Shown here piece by piece: positions 8,962 through 16,554 of a DNA stretch of 64,000 nt. The translations under genes were made by a program, and so were the position numbers. The notes beneath the pieces are model-generated. The model was not told the DNA's origin, made no database searches, and saw only the letters and a list, made by a program, of their open reading frames with translations. The DNA comes from Treponema sp. UBA4873. Its GTDB lineage: Bacteria; Spirochaetota; Spirochaetia; Treponematales; Treponemataceae. The stretch spans positions 249,339 through 313,338 of the forward strand of contig DHDP01000018.1 in assembly GCA_002399405.1 (NCBI GenBank). The letters are read 5' to 3'. Each line of letters begins with the position of its first letter. Positions within the stretch are counted from its first letter, which is position 1.

Positions 8962-10096
8962 AATCCCCGCGCTGCAGTTCCATACGGGCGCGGCCGAGCA
9001 GACCGACTGAGAATATCGTCGATCTGTTTCTGCCGTTTCCCTTTGAGAAATAGAGCGCCTGATCCGCACGCCTGAATATATGTTTCGGCGTAACGCCTTC
9101 CTGCGCTTCGATCATACAGCCGCCGATGCTCACCGTTATCCGGAGCTTCTGTCCTTTTTCATACAGCTCGATGCCGGCGACGGCCAGGCGGATACGTTCC
9201 GAGACGGGAAAGAGCGAATCAGGCTCGCATTCGGATAGCAGTATGGAGAATTCTTCTCCGCCGAAACGGGCGACGCAATCCTCCTCCCTGACAGTCTGCT
9301 GAAGAGCCTTCGACAATGCGGCGAGAACTTTGTCTCCTGCAAGATGACCGTACGCGTCGTTGAAATTCTTGAAATGATCAATATCGAGCATGAGCATTGC
9401 CGATTTTGTATTATGCCGTCGGGCGGAGGCGATTTTTTCCTGAATGCGCTTAACAAAATAATCATATGTAAACAGTCCTGTCTTGGGATCCGTAATGGAA
9501 GTCTCGTAGTGAAGTTCATTCTGTACAGTGATTGCAAAAATCGAGAACATCCGCTGCATGTAATCGAGTTCGTTTTCCGTGTACTCACCGCCGACGATTT
9601 TATCAGTCATGACGACGATGCCGTATACGCCGCCGATTCCCATGAGCGGAATAATGAGATTCGGACGCAGATTATGAAAATCCTCATTGAACGCGCCGGC
9701 CGGAAAATCATTTTCAATCGATTTGAATGAAACGGCGCCGCCGCTTTGATAAAGGTCTTTGTTTGTGTCGAAGAAATCCTTAAGCGCATCGAAACTGCTT
9801 TCATTTATCGAATCAGCCGTTTTCCTGAGCCGCCTGAAGTAATACTGCTGGAGCAGATTGTTCCGCGGCTGTTTAATCATGAACACGAGTGTCTGCGGAA
9901 TGAAATAATCAAGAAATTTCGTGATGAGAAAAGAAAGCATTGATTCGACATTCGTATAAGACATGAGCAGTTGCATATCGGAAATAATACGTTTAAGCTC
10001 TTTGTTTTCCTTTTTTAATTCTTCAAGAGAACTGAGCATGCCTGACAGTTGGAGGTGCCGGAATTGGGCAAGGATATCCGTTGACGAATTTTCCAT
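8960..10096 (-). CDS. GAF-type sensor diguanylate cyclase (GGDEF)
   Basis: A 378-residue soluble protein: a short coiled coil (about 22-45, LEELKKENKELKRI), a GAF-like sensor domain (about 45-195) and a C-terminal GGDEF domain (about 205-370). The active-site motif is FGGEEF (GGEEF at 279-283), a functional variant of GGDEF, and the inhibitory I-site RxxD is intact at R270-D273, five residues upstream. The metal/GTP-binding DIDHFKNFND segment is present. It should make cyclic di-GMP under product feedback. There is no EAL domain. TATAGT (plus 10108-10103) lies 6 nt before the ATG with no ribosome-binding site, suggesting a leaderless transcript. Signal unknown. Confidence 0.92.
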   Translation of the reverse strand: MENSSTDILAQFRHLQLSGMLSSLEELKKENKELKRIISDMQLLMSYTNVESMLSFLITKFLDYFIPQTLVFMIKQPRNNLLQQYYFRRLRKTADSINESSFDALKDFFDTNKDLYQSGGAVSFKSIENDFPAGAFNEDFHNLRPNLIIPLMGIGGVYGIVVMTDKIVGGEYTENELDYMQRMFSIFAITVQNELHYETSITDPKTGLFTYDYFVKRIQEKIASARRHNTKSAMLMLDIDHFKNFNDAYGHLAGDKVLAALSKALQQTVREEDCVARFGGEEFSILLSECEPDSLFPVSERIRLAVAGIELYEKGQKLRITVSIGGCMIEAQEGVTPKHIFRRADQALYFSKGNGRNRSTIFSVGLLGRARMELQRGD

Positions 10097-10186
10097 AACC
10101 GTACTATAGCACAGGTTTATCTTTTTATCTAAAGGGCAGGTGCGTCTGTCGGCCGGAAAATGATATGGATGTTTGTAACCGGCCTA

Positions 10187-10242
10187 TTGACTTTTCTTTT
10201 TTTTTTATATAATATCATTCTCACGTTCGCAATCGTGAACGT
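10187..10242 (+). promoter_or_regulatory. tRNA-Asn promoter and leader hairpin
   Basis: TTGACT at 10187-10192, a short 15-bp spacer of mostly T, and TATAAT at 10208-10213. The transcribed leader carries an inverted repeat, ACGTTC at 10223-10228 with GAACGT at 10237-10242, just before the tRNA. Confidence 0.55.
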
Positions 10243-10244
10243 AA

Positions 10245-10317
10245 GCTCGATTAGCTCAGCTGGTAGAGCAATGGACTGTTAATCCATGTGTCGCAGGTTC
10301 AAAACCTGCATCGGGCG
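10245..10317 (+). tRNA. tRNA-Asn (anticodon GTT)
   Basis: A 73-nt cloverleaf. Acceptor GCTCGAT (10245-10251) pairs with ATCGGGC (10310-10316) through one U-G pair; discriminator G at 10317. D stem GCTC/GAGC; anticodon stem ATGGA/TCCAT with loop CTGTTAA, anticodon GTT; variable loop GTGTC; T stem GCAGG/CCTGC with loop TTCAAAA. CCA is not encoded. Its 3' end is repeated 193 bp downstream. Confidence 0.95.
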
Positions 10318-10373
10318 GCAAAAAAGTCAGGTTTGAACACCTGACTTTTTTTGTTTAACAGCGGACGGTTTTT
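10300..10373 (+). repeat. Direct repeat copy A: tRNA-Asn 3' end plus terminator
   Basis: About 73 bp, starting inside the T arm (CAAAACCTGCATCGGGCG) and running through the terminator to GCGGACGGTTTT. The second copy is at 10493-10565 and differs by a few substitutions and two one-base indels; offset 193 bp. Confidence 0.9.
10320..10352 (+). terminator. tRNA-Asn intrinsic terminator
   Basis: A-run 10320-10325, stem GTCAGG (10326-10331) with CCTGAC (10340-10345), loop TTTGAACA, then seven T residues. The A and T runs can extend the stem. Confidence 0.85.
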
Positions 10374-10382
10374 AAAGCAGGT

Positions 10383-10502
10383 GCAGGTTTTGAAGCGGAG
10401 CGAGCGCGCGAAGCGAAAAGGCGCCACGGATGGCGCCGGCAGCGAGAGAAGCCGGCCGGGAGCGAATGGACAGGAAGTCCCTGAGCGTAAGGCAAAACCT
10501 GC
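10383..10502 (+). ncRNA. Hairpin-rich element with GGA loops (candidate CsrA-sponge-like RNA)
   Basis: A 120-nt stretch closed by GCAGGTTTTG (10383-10392) pairing with CAAAACCTGC (10493-10502), the latter being the duplicated tRNA T-arm sequence. Inside: GGCGCC (10420-10425)/GGCGCC (10432-10437) with loop ACGGAT, and GGAC (10468-10471)/GTCC (10477-10480) with loop AGGAA. An alternative helix GCCGGC (10435-10440)/GCCGGC (10451-10456) competes with the first. Spacers repeat an AGCGA/AGCGTAAGG-like motif. GGA in a hairpin loop is the hallmark of CsrA/RsmA sites. It could be read through from tRNA-Asn past terminator A, or processed from the precursor. An ncRNA role is inference; a non-functional duplication is possible. 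Confidence 0.45.
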
Positions 10503-10565
10503 ATCGGGCGGCGAAAAGTCAGGTTTGAACAACCTGGCTTTTTTTGTTTAACAGCGGACTGTTTT
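10493..10565 (+). repeat. Direct repeat copy B of tRNA-Asn 3' end and terminator
   Basis: Repeats 10300-10373 including 18 bases of tRNA 3' end and a second working-looking terminator: GTCAGGTT (10518-10525) pairs with AACCTGGC (10531-10538), followed by Ts to 10545. There is no second complete tRNA. Confidence 0.9.
10514..10545 (+). terminator. Second terminator, in repeat copy B
   Basis: An 8-bp stem with one G-T pair and a five-base loop TGAAC, then seven T residues. It would end any transcript that reads through terminator A and the hairpin element. Confidence 0.8.
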
Positions 10566-10621
10566 AACGAAATATCATAACGAAGACAAAAAAATCGGAC
10601 CAACGGGCAAATCCGTGCTAT

Positions 10622-10639
10622 TATACTGTATATAGGAGT
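10622..10639 (+). promoter_or_regulatory. -10 element and RBS of the DRTGG/hydrogenase-sensor operon
   Basis: TATACT at 10622-10627 without a clear -35, and AGGAG at 10635-10639, 9 nt before the ATG at 10649. This operon therefore has a short but conventional leader. Confidence 0.45.
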
Positions 10640-10648
10640 CACGAATAT

Positions 10649-10993
10649 ATGACTGTTGAACAGATTGCACGGACCGTGGACGGTTCGATTGTCTGCGGCG
10701 AAAAGTTCAGATCTAAAGAGATTGCAACGGCCTGCGGTTCTGATATGATGAGCGACGTCATGGCATTTTACCATGACCGCGGCCTTCTGCTTACAGGGCT
10801 TATCAACATACAGGTTATACGCACGGCCAGTCTGCTTGACCTTGATGGAATCTGCTTTGTGCGCGGGAAAAAACCGACGCAGGAGATGACAGGTCTTGCG
10901 GAGGAGAATAATCTGTTTATTATCGAAACTGATCTGCCGATGTTTCCGGCCTGCGGAAAACTTTTCGCTGCGGGGCTTAAAGGAAACGAATAA
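10649..10993 (+). CDS. DRTGG-domain protein
   Basis: A 114-residue single-domain protein of the DRTGG type (nucleotide-binding-like fold seen in regulatory parts of phosphotransacetylases and next to CBS domains). Matching features are the N-terminal MTVEQIARTVDGSIVCG, the central alternating strand/helix pattern (GLLLTGLINIQVIRTASLLDLDGICFVRGKKP) and the C-terminal LFIIETDLPMFPACGKLFAAGL. Stand-alone DRTGG genes occur beside sensory [FeFe] hydrogenases and anti-sigma-type ATPases in anaerobes, exactly the order seen here (5 bp to the next gene). Probably a regulatory component of that module; the ligand is unknown. Confidence 0.8.
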   Translation: MTVEQIARTVDGSIVCGEKFRSKEIATACGSDMMSDVMAFYHDRGLLLTGLINIQVIRTASLLDLDGICFVRGKKPTQEMTGLAEENNLFIIETDLPMFPACGKLFAAGLKGNE

Positions 10994-10998
10994 GAATA

Positions 10999-11418
10999 AT
11001 GACATATGAGTACGACGTCTCGGGTGATGATTTTTCAAAGGCTGGGACAGCTTCACAGGACATCAAGAAGAAACTTCAGCAGCTCGGCGTGCCCGTCGCG
11101 ATAATAAAACGTACGGCGATTGCGATGTTTGAGGCGGAAATCAACATGGTGATACACGCGCACGGCGGGAAAGCTTCCGTCGATATCGACGAGGATAAAA
11201 TCATCATAGTGATGGAGGATCACGGTCCGGGTATTCCCGATATTGAACTGGCCATGCAGCCGGGATATTCGACTGCAACTGCAGAGGCCCGCGATCTCGG
11301 CTGGGGAGCGGGAATGGGGCTTCCGAACATGAAACGTAATTCTGATTTTATGCACATAGACAGTACCGTCGGTGTCGGTACGAAAGTAACAATGGAGATA
11401 AAAATACAGAATGTCTGA
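10999..11418 (+). CDS. Anti-sigma-factor-type ATP-binding protein (HATPase)
   Basis: A 139-residue stand-alone GHKL/HATPase domain of the RsbW/SpoIIAB kinase type. The N box is in FEAEINMVIHAHGG (about 48-61), the G1 box is MEDHGPGIPDIE (about 72-83), and G2 is DLGWGAGMGLPNMKR (about 98-112). Such proteins phosphorylate anti-sigma antagonists or act as switch kinases. It overlaps the hydrogenase-like gene by 8 bp, so it is very likely co-translated with it and may be the output of an H2- or redox-sensing module. The target sigma factor or partner is not in the window. Confidence 0.85.
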   Translation: MTYEYDVSGDDFSKAGTASQDIKKKLQQLGVPVAIIKRTAIAMFEAEINMVIHAHGGKASVDIDEDKIIIVMEDHGPGIPDIELAMQPGYSTATAEARDLGWGAGMGLPNMKRNSDFMHIDSTVGVGTKVTMEIKIQNV

Positions 11419-12994
11419 ACAACAGCTGCCGTCACAGTTTCACTCAGTTCACCTTCACGAGGATATGTGCAAAGGTTGTACGATCTGCGTCACGGGCTGC
11501 CCTGCGGAGGCGATCCGCGTGCGGAACGGTAAAGCGCATATCCTTGAGGAACGGTGCATCGACTGCGGCGAATGCATACGGCACTGTCCGAACAAAGCAA
11601 AATATTCGCTCACTGCGGATATCGCCGATCTCGAATCGTTCACGCTTAAGGCTGCGCTCATCACTCCGTCGATTTACGGCCAGTTCAACGTACATTATTC
11701 GAAGAAGCAGATTCACGACGCGTTCAGGTCGCTCGGTTTCACCGACGTGTTCGACGTGTCCGAGGATGCGCTGGAGATAAGCCGTGCGACGTCTTATCTG
11801 CTGAGCCACGGAAAAAATCTGCCGAAGCCGCTTATCTCGTCGTCGTGTCCGACCGTCATCAAGCTGATTGAGGTTCGATTTCCGACGCTGCTCGACAATA
11901 TTCTGCCGCTGCTGCCTCCCGTAGAGCTTACCGCACGGAGGGCGCGCAGGGAACTTGAAGCGAAATCCCGCCCGTCGGATAAAGTCGGCGTGTTTCTTAT
12001 TTCGCCGTGTTCTGCGAAAATCACTGTCGCTCGTTCGCCTGTAGGATACGATTCCACCGCGATTGACGGCGCGTTCTCGTTTGCAACGCTGTATCTTCCG
12101 CTCATCACGGAGCTCCGTAAAATGCGCAGCGACGAGAAACAAAAGGTCAGCGAAATTATCGAGGAGCTCAAGGTGCTCAATCTCAGTGTAAATGCGCCTG
12201 AAATTTCGGACTGGTATACCGACGCTCCCGACGGTCTTGCGTGGGGACGGGAATCGGGCGAAGCTGAATACGCCGCGCATTTTCTTGACCATCCGGAAAA
12301 ATTCAACTGGATTACCTCCTGCGGCATTCAGCAGGTCATCGAAACGCTTGAGTCGATCGAGGACGGTCAGCTGAGCGCGTACGACTTCGCCGAACTCGAT
12401 GCGTGTCAGGGCGGCTGCATCAACGGACCGCTTATGATAAAGACAGGCAGCGAAGGTCTTGCAGTTATCCGCAACAGACTCCGCAGCCGCCGCGCGCAGG
12501 CCGCTGATTTTGCATCGCGCGAACTGCCTGAAAAAGAGCGTCCCCATTCGGCGGAAGAGGCTCAGAATAAATCGTCTCCCGGCATGAAAGGGAACAGGTC
12601 GCTTGCCGCAACGCTCGCTGCGGAAGACGCGTCGCGGGACAGGGCGGATGCAGCATCTCCGATGCTTACTGATCTGCTCGACGAACCTGCGCCCGACATT
12701 GCGGCTTTGTCGTTCACGAAGAAGATTACGCCACGTCCCGCGCGGCAGCTCAGCGACGACTTTGCGACGGCGCGCAAGATGATGCAGAACATGGAGGATA
12801 TTGTCGGGCAGCTTCCCGGACTTGACTGCGGCTCATGCGGTGCTCCTAACTGCCGCGCGCTCGCCGAGGACATCGTGCGCCATCAGGCAAAACTTGAGGA
12901 CTGCGTTACGATCATGAAGTCGCGGTATGAAGAACTGCTGTTCGGCCGCAGTCGAAGACCGGGAGGCGGTAATGGAACAGACAGAACTCGTTGA
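11411..12994 (+). CDS. Sensory-type [FeFe] hydrogenase (HydS-like)
   Basis: 527 residues. N-terminus: two [4Fe-4S] motifs (C20-C23-C26-C30 and C49-C52-C55-C59). Middle: an [FeFe]-hydrogenase H-cluster domain with all four cysteine ligands, Cys146 in SSSCP, Cys200 in SPCSAK, Cys332 and Cys336 in ACQGGC. The cysteine that precedes the L1 ligand in catalytic enzymes and relays protons is Ser145 here; loss of that cysteine is known in sensory hydrogenases. C-terminus (about 475-505): an additional Fe-S motif GLDCGSCGAPNC with a downstream cysteine. No PAS domain is present. The DRTGG and HATPase neighbours support a sensing role. Slow H2 turnover remains possible. Confidence 0.85.
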   Translation: MSEQQLPSQFHSVHLHEDMCKGCTICVTGCPAEAIRVRNGKAHILEERCIDCGECIRHCPNKAKYSLTADIADLESFTLKAALITPSIYGQFNVHYSKKQIHDAFRSLGFTDVFDVSEDALEISRATSYLLSHGKNLPKPLISSSCPTVIKLIEVRFPTLLDNILPLLPPVELTARRARRELEAKSRPSDKVGVFLISPCSAKITVARSPVGYDSTAIDGAFSFATLYLPLITELRKMRSDEKQKVSEIIEELKVLNLSVNAPEISDWYTDAPDGLAWGRESGEAEYAAHFLDHPEKFNWITSCGIQQVIETLESIEDGQLSAYDFAELDACQGGCINGPLMIKTGSEGLAVIRNRLRSRRAQAADFASRELPEKERPHSAEEAQNKSSPGMKGNRSLAATLAAEDASRDRADAASPMLTDLLDEPAPDIAALSFTKKITPRPARQLSDDFATARKMMQNMEDIVGQLPGLDCGSCGAPNCRALAEDIVRHQAKLEDCVTIMKSRYEELLFGRSRRPGGGNGTDRTR

Positions 12995-13622
12995 ACGGAA
13001 AAAATCGCTGCGCCGTGAGATGCGCGGCCGTATGAAGTCGTTCTGCGCTGATGTTCAGGCTGCAGAAGGCGCGTCGGCAGTCGCGGTCTCCGCGTTTCTT
13101 GCGTCCGATGTGTACCGGAATGCGGAAACTGTTTTTGCCTTCGTTTCGATGGATCAGGAAGTGAACACGGAACGCATTATTTCAAAAGCGCTCGCCGACG
13201 GGAAAAAAACTGCCGTCCCGCGGATAATAAACGGCACGAGCGAAATGGATTTCTGCTATCTCGACGGTGCCGGATTTCCCGGGCGGCAGCTTGAACCGGG
13301 AGCGTACGGCATTCCCGAACCGGACGAATCTGCAGAAAAAGTCGACGTGCTTAAATTTCCGGCTGAAACGGTAATCGTCGTTCCGGGGCTTGCGTTTTCA
13401 AAAGACGGATGCCGCCTGGGCAGAGGCCGGGGATTTTACGACCGCTACATCAGCCGTATAAAGGCTGCGGGAAAAAATCAGCCGTCGGCGCTCGTCGGCC
13501 TCTGCTTCGACTGCCAGATAGTTGAATCGGTGCCGCATGACGCCCTTGATATTCGCGTTTCGCATATTGCAAGCGAAAGCGGGCTGATTGTTATTTCACC
13601 GCATCCTTCGAGTACAGTCTGA
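12972..13622 (+). CDS. 5-formyltetrahydrofolate cyclo-ligase
   Basis: A 216-residue enzyme that converts 5-formyl-THF to 5,10-methenyl-THF with ATP in one-carbon metabolism. Family signatures: the basic N-terminus KKSLRREMRGRMKS, and PGLAFSKDGCRLGRGRGFYDRYI near residues 135-157, which holds the substrate/ATP loop. The ATG at 12972 is preferred to an upstream in-frame start at 12927 because GGAGG at 12962-12966 stands five bases before it and the shorter N-terminus matches the family. It overlaps the end of the hydrogenase-sensor gene by 23 bp and the converging M16 gene by 32 bp. Confidence 0.9.
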   Translation: MEQTELVERKKSLRREMRGRMKSFCADVQAAEGASAVAVSAFLASDVYRNAETVFAFVSMDQEVNTERIISKALADGKKTAVPRIINGTSEMDFCYLDGAGFPGRQLEPGAYGIPEPDESAEKVDVLKFPAETVIVVPGLAFSKDGCRLGRGRGFYDRYISRIKAAGKNQPSALVGLCFDCQIVESVPHDALDIRVSHIASESGLIVISPHPSSTV

Positions 13623-16488
13623 GCGGCGCGGGTCCTGAAAAATAGGTGCCGCATATGCCGGCAATCCGTTCCTGTGCTGCGGCATCCGCCGTTGCGGCGC
13701 CAGCTGTCACGGCGCTCACGCTTTCATAATCCTTCAGATACTGCGCGGCATCCTGCAGTATGTCTCCGCTCTGTCCTGTTTCAATTCCCTCATGAATCAG
13801 CAGTGCAGTTCCGCGGTTCGTCTGTGTACCGCCGAGCGTGCCGAGTATCCAGCTGCTGAGCATTTCGTCCGCCAGTTTTTTCCATGCTGATTTGTCTCCC
13901 GCATCGCTGCGGAGCTGCGCCGCCGTTTTTTCGTACAATGTGTCCGTCTCACGCGTATGGTCAACGTGCGTGAGCGTGATGACCGCCGCCTGAATGCCGT
14001 ACGATGCGGCGTCCGTTTTTACCGTTATGTCGGGGGAAAGCGCCGCCGCATTTTTTTCCAGCCGCGAACGGAACACGTAAACAAGCGCGTTGAACAGCGG
14101 AAAATCCGGCGAACCGGGGGAGGGCGAGGGAATCCAGTACTGCACCGGGTCCGAAAAATTCGTCGTCGGAACGAGGACTGCAGGCTGCGGTCCCGCATTT
14201 TCAGCGTTGACGCCGGTAAGAAACAGATGACGCAGGGAGACGGCAACTTCTTTACCGGCCGGAAACTGCGGCACTGAAACGGACGGTTTTGCGCTTTCCC
14301 TTTTTGTCACGGAAGAAAGTACGCCGAGCGAAGATTCGAGCAGGTCGTGCATGTCGTCGCTGAGAAATCTGCCGGTGACGATTATTGTGTACCGTGATGC
14401 ATCGAGCAGCGCCGGGTACGATGCAAGCACGTCCGTGAACTGCGTATGCTCAAGAATATCGCTGCCGCTGTCGAACAGCGCTGTGTACGGCGTGCCGGGA
14501 AATAATTCGCGCACCGCACGGCTGTACAGCTGGTTCGCCGTGTCGCCGTCATGAAGCCGTTTTTGAGCGCGCGCGTCGTAAATAAGACCGTCCGCCTGTG
14601 CCGGCTGTATGTCGCCGTAGATGAGCGCGCGCGATATGCACGGGACGATAACGCCCATATCCGCAGAGGAGCTTTCTATCGTAATCATTCCGCTTGTTAA
14701 ATCAGTTTCGGCAAGCACCGACGGAATCCCGTCAATCGTGCCGTTGTTTTTCTGCCTGTTGATTTCCTTCTGAATGTTGCCGGCAAGCGCATTAATAAGA
14801 ATCGTGAAGAATCCCGGTTTATCCGCGCTGCTTATTTTTCCTCCGCTCACGGAAATCATGAGGAGAGCCGTTTCCGATGAATCGTTCCGCTTGAGCACGA
14901 CGGGAATGCCGTTCGACAGCGTGAACGACGAAAACTGCGGAGCATTCCGGGAAACGTAATAAGAATCACCTCCGGAGTTCCGGTTTTCCGCGGCGGACGA
15001 ATCAGTCCGTTTGCTGCCGATTATATTTTTGTACAACTCCTGCGTATACCATGAGCCGTTCTTCTGTGTGACCGGTTCATATCCCGCTTTCCTGAAACCG
15101 TCTGCGTTTTTCATATATACGCCGCTGTTCACAAGGACGAACACGAACGGTTCCCCGCCGTCGTACGACGCACGGAGCGATTCTGTGTCGAGGCTGCTGA
15201 TTTCCCCGGGGCGTGCAATCAGTCGGGAAACGAGCGTTGCAGAATCCGCGCTGTTCCGGCCGCTGTTTTCCACGGCCCACAAATCGGACAGCTTGCTCAT
15301 GACCGCCTGCGAATTTGTATACAGCGATCGGTAATCCGCGGTAAGTTTCTGTTGTGCCTGCTGAAACTCTGCGCTTTCGATGTTGTCCGCAGCTTTTTTG
15401 ACGCAGTCGAGAAAAATGCCGGTCTGTTTCTCGGGCGGGGTCTTTGATTTTTCGAGCAGCGACTGGACTATGAGGCGCGACTGTCCGTTTTTATGCGCAG
15501 CTGCGGCGTTGATGTATCCGGAACTCCGTATTGCAAGTTCCTTATGCGACAGAAGCGTTTTTTTGAATGACGACGCGTCCGCGCTGAATACTGCGGCCGC
15601 AGTGTCCGCCTGCGTCATTGTGAGGTCCGTATACTGGACGACTATCTGCGTTATGTCCGCGGAGAACAGCGGATCGTATATGACGAAACGCCGCTGCTGC
15701 TTTTTCAGTTCCGCATCCGCGCCTGTTTTTTCGCCGCCGCTCTGTTGCGGGGACACGGCCCCTGCAGGCCATGAACCGAACGTGCGTTCTGCGAGCGCAA
15801 GCGCCGTCTCTTTGGCGATGCCGCCGCTTATAAACAGAGCGCTGTTCTGCGGAGTATAATACGCGTGCGAAATATCGGAAAGAATCGTACGGACCTGCGC
15901 GAGCGGAGTATTAATGAAAAGCGCGGGGTACACGCCCGTATCCTGTTTCCATGGAGCGTCTGAAAAGATACGCGCGTCGATGCTGCTGTTTATGAATCCC
16001 GCCGTACTGAACGCGTAGTTCATCACTTCCGTCTTGAGTGCGGAATACTGTGTCTGCAGGTCCGTGTCTCCGAAAACGGGTGCGAACGCGCAGTGTGCGA
16101 GCTGTGCAAGCGCGGTTTCAGTCTGCGACGGCGCGACAGTCATTATGCAGCGCGCCGAATCTGCGCCGCACGACGAGCCGGCCGGAGACGGAAGCCAGCT
16201 GTCGCTCTCCTGTCCGTATGAGACTTTTCCTGCGGCTGCAAAAAGGCGGGTATACAGCGGGAAAAATCCCGCTGTTTCCGGCGTCTGGGCGCTCACGCCC
16301 GCGCGTACGGTGTATTCAATGCGAACCGGCGCGGAAGAGGAATCCTCAAGCACAAAAACTTTCATGCCGTTCTGGAGCGTATATTCCGCAAATCCGTCAA
16401 GTGATGCCGGTGTTCCGGCGTGCACGGCCGGAATAACATATAAAAAAAAGAAAAGAGCAGCGGTCAGTTTTGCAGAGCGTTTTGCCAT
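13591..16488 (-). CDS. Degenerate M16-type peptidase, exported, zinc site lost
   Basis: A two-domain M16 (insulinase/PqqL-like) protein of 965 residues with a signal sequence (LTAALFFFLYVIPAVHA). The opening strand pattern (FAEYTLQNGMKVFVLEDSSSAPVRIEYTVRAG) is typical, but where active members have HxxEH this protein has P-L-Y-T-R in GFFPLYTRLF, so zinc cannot bind in the normal way. A second M16-like half begins around 520. Probably a structural partner or scaffold. Start: TATAAT lies 7 nt before the ATG at 16488 with TTGTCA 17 bp further upstream, so that ATG is chosen over 16497 and over a TTG at 16524. Divergent from the DUF4954 gene. Confidence 0.8.
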   Translation of the reverse strand: MAKRSAKLTAALFFFLYVIPAVHAGTPASLDGFAEYTLQNGMKVFVLEDSSSAPVRIEYTVRAGVSAQTPETAGFFPLYTRLFAAAGKVSYGQESDSWLPSPAGSSCGADSARCIMTVAPSQTETALAQLAHCAFAPVFGDTDLQTQYSALKTEVMNYAFSTAGFINSSIDARIFSDAPWKQDTGVYPALFINTPLAQVRTILSDISHAYYTPQNSALFISGGIAKETALALAERTFGSWPAGAVSPQQSGGEKTGADAELKKQQRRFVIYDPLFSADITQIVVQYTDLTMTQADTAAAVFSADASSFKKTLLSHKELAIRSSGYINAAAAHKNGQSRLIVQSLLEKSKTPPEKQTGIFLDCVKKAADNIESAEFQQAQQKLTADYRSLYTNSQAVMSKLSDLWAVENSGRNSADSATLVSRLIARPGEISSLDTESLRASYDGGEPFVFVLVNSGVYMKNADGFRKAGYEPVTQKNGSWYTQELYKNIIGSKRTDSSAAENRNSGGDSYYVSRNAPQFSSFTLSNGIPVVLKRNDSSETALLMISVSGGKISSADKPGFFTILINALAGNIQKEINRQKNNGTIDGIPSVLAETDLTSGMITIESSSADMGVIVPCISRALIYGDIQPAQADGLIYDARAQKRLHDGDTANQLYSRAVRELFPGTPYTALFDSGSDILEHTQFTDVLASYPALLDASRYTIIVTGRFLSDDMHDLLESSLGVLSSVTKRESAKPSVSVPQFPAGKEVAVSLRHLFLTGVNAENAGPQPAVLVPTTNFSDPVQYWIPSPSPGSPDFPLFNALVYVFRSRLEKNAAALSPDITVKTDAASYGIQAAVITLTHVDHTRETDTLYEKTAAQLRSDAGDKSAWKKLADEMLSSWILGTLGGTQTNRGTALLIHEGIETGQSGDILQDAAQYLKDYESVSAVTAGAATADAAAQERIAGICGTYFSGPAPLRLYSKDAVK

Positions 16489-16495
16489 ATGGTTC

Positions 16496-16524
16496 ATTAT
16501 ATCCGACTGTCTGCTGTTTGACAA
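16496..16524 (-). promoter_or_regulatory. Promoter of the degenerate M16 gene, predicted leaderless
   Basis: Minus strand: TTGTCA (16524-16519), 17-bp spacer, perfect TATAAT (16501-16496), 7 nt to the ATG at 16488. The -35 hexamer overlaps that of the divergent plus-strand promoter. Confidence 0.75.
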
Positions 16525-16546
16525 AGCACAAAGCCGCAGTTACAAT
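16518..16546 (+). promoter_or_regulatory. Promoter of the DUF4954 gene, predicted leaderless
   Basis: TTGACA at 16518-16523, 17-bp spacer, TACAAT at 16541-16546, then 8 nt to the ATG at 16555 with no ribosome-binding site. It shares the near-palindrome TTTGACAAA with the opposite promoter. Confidence 0.75.
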
Positions 16547-16554
16547 GACACCCG

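Noticed and set aside
10245..10565. Integrated element with attL/attR at tRNA-Asn
   Set aside because: The direct repeat fits an att-like duplication, but the 193-bp unit has no integrase and is too short to be an integrative element; a tandem or structured repeat is simpler.
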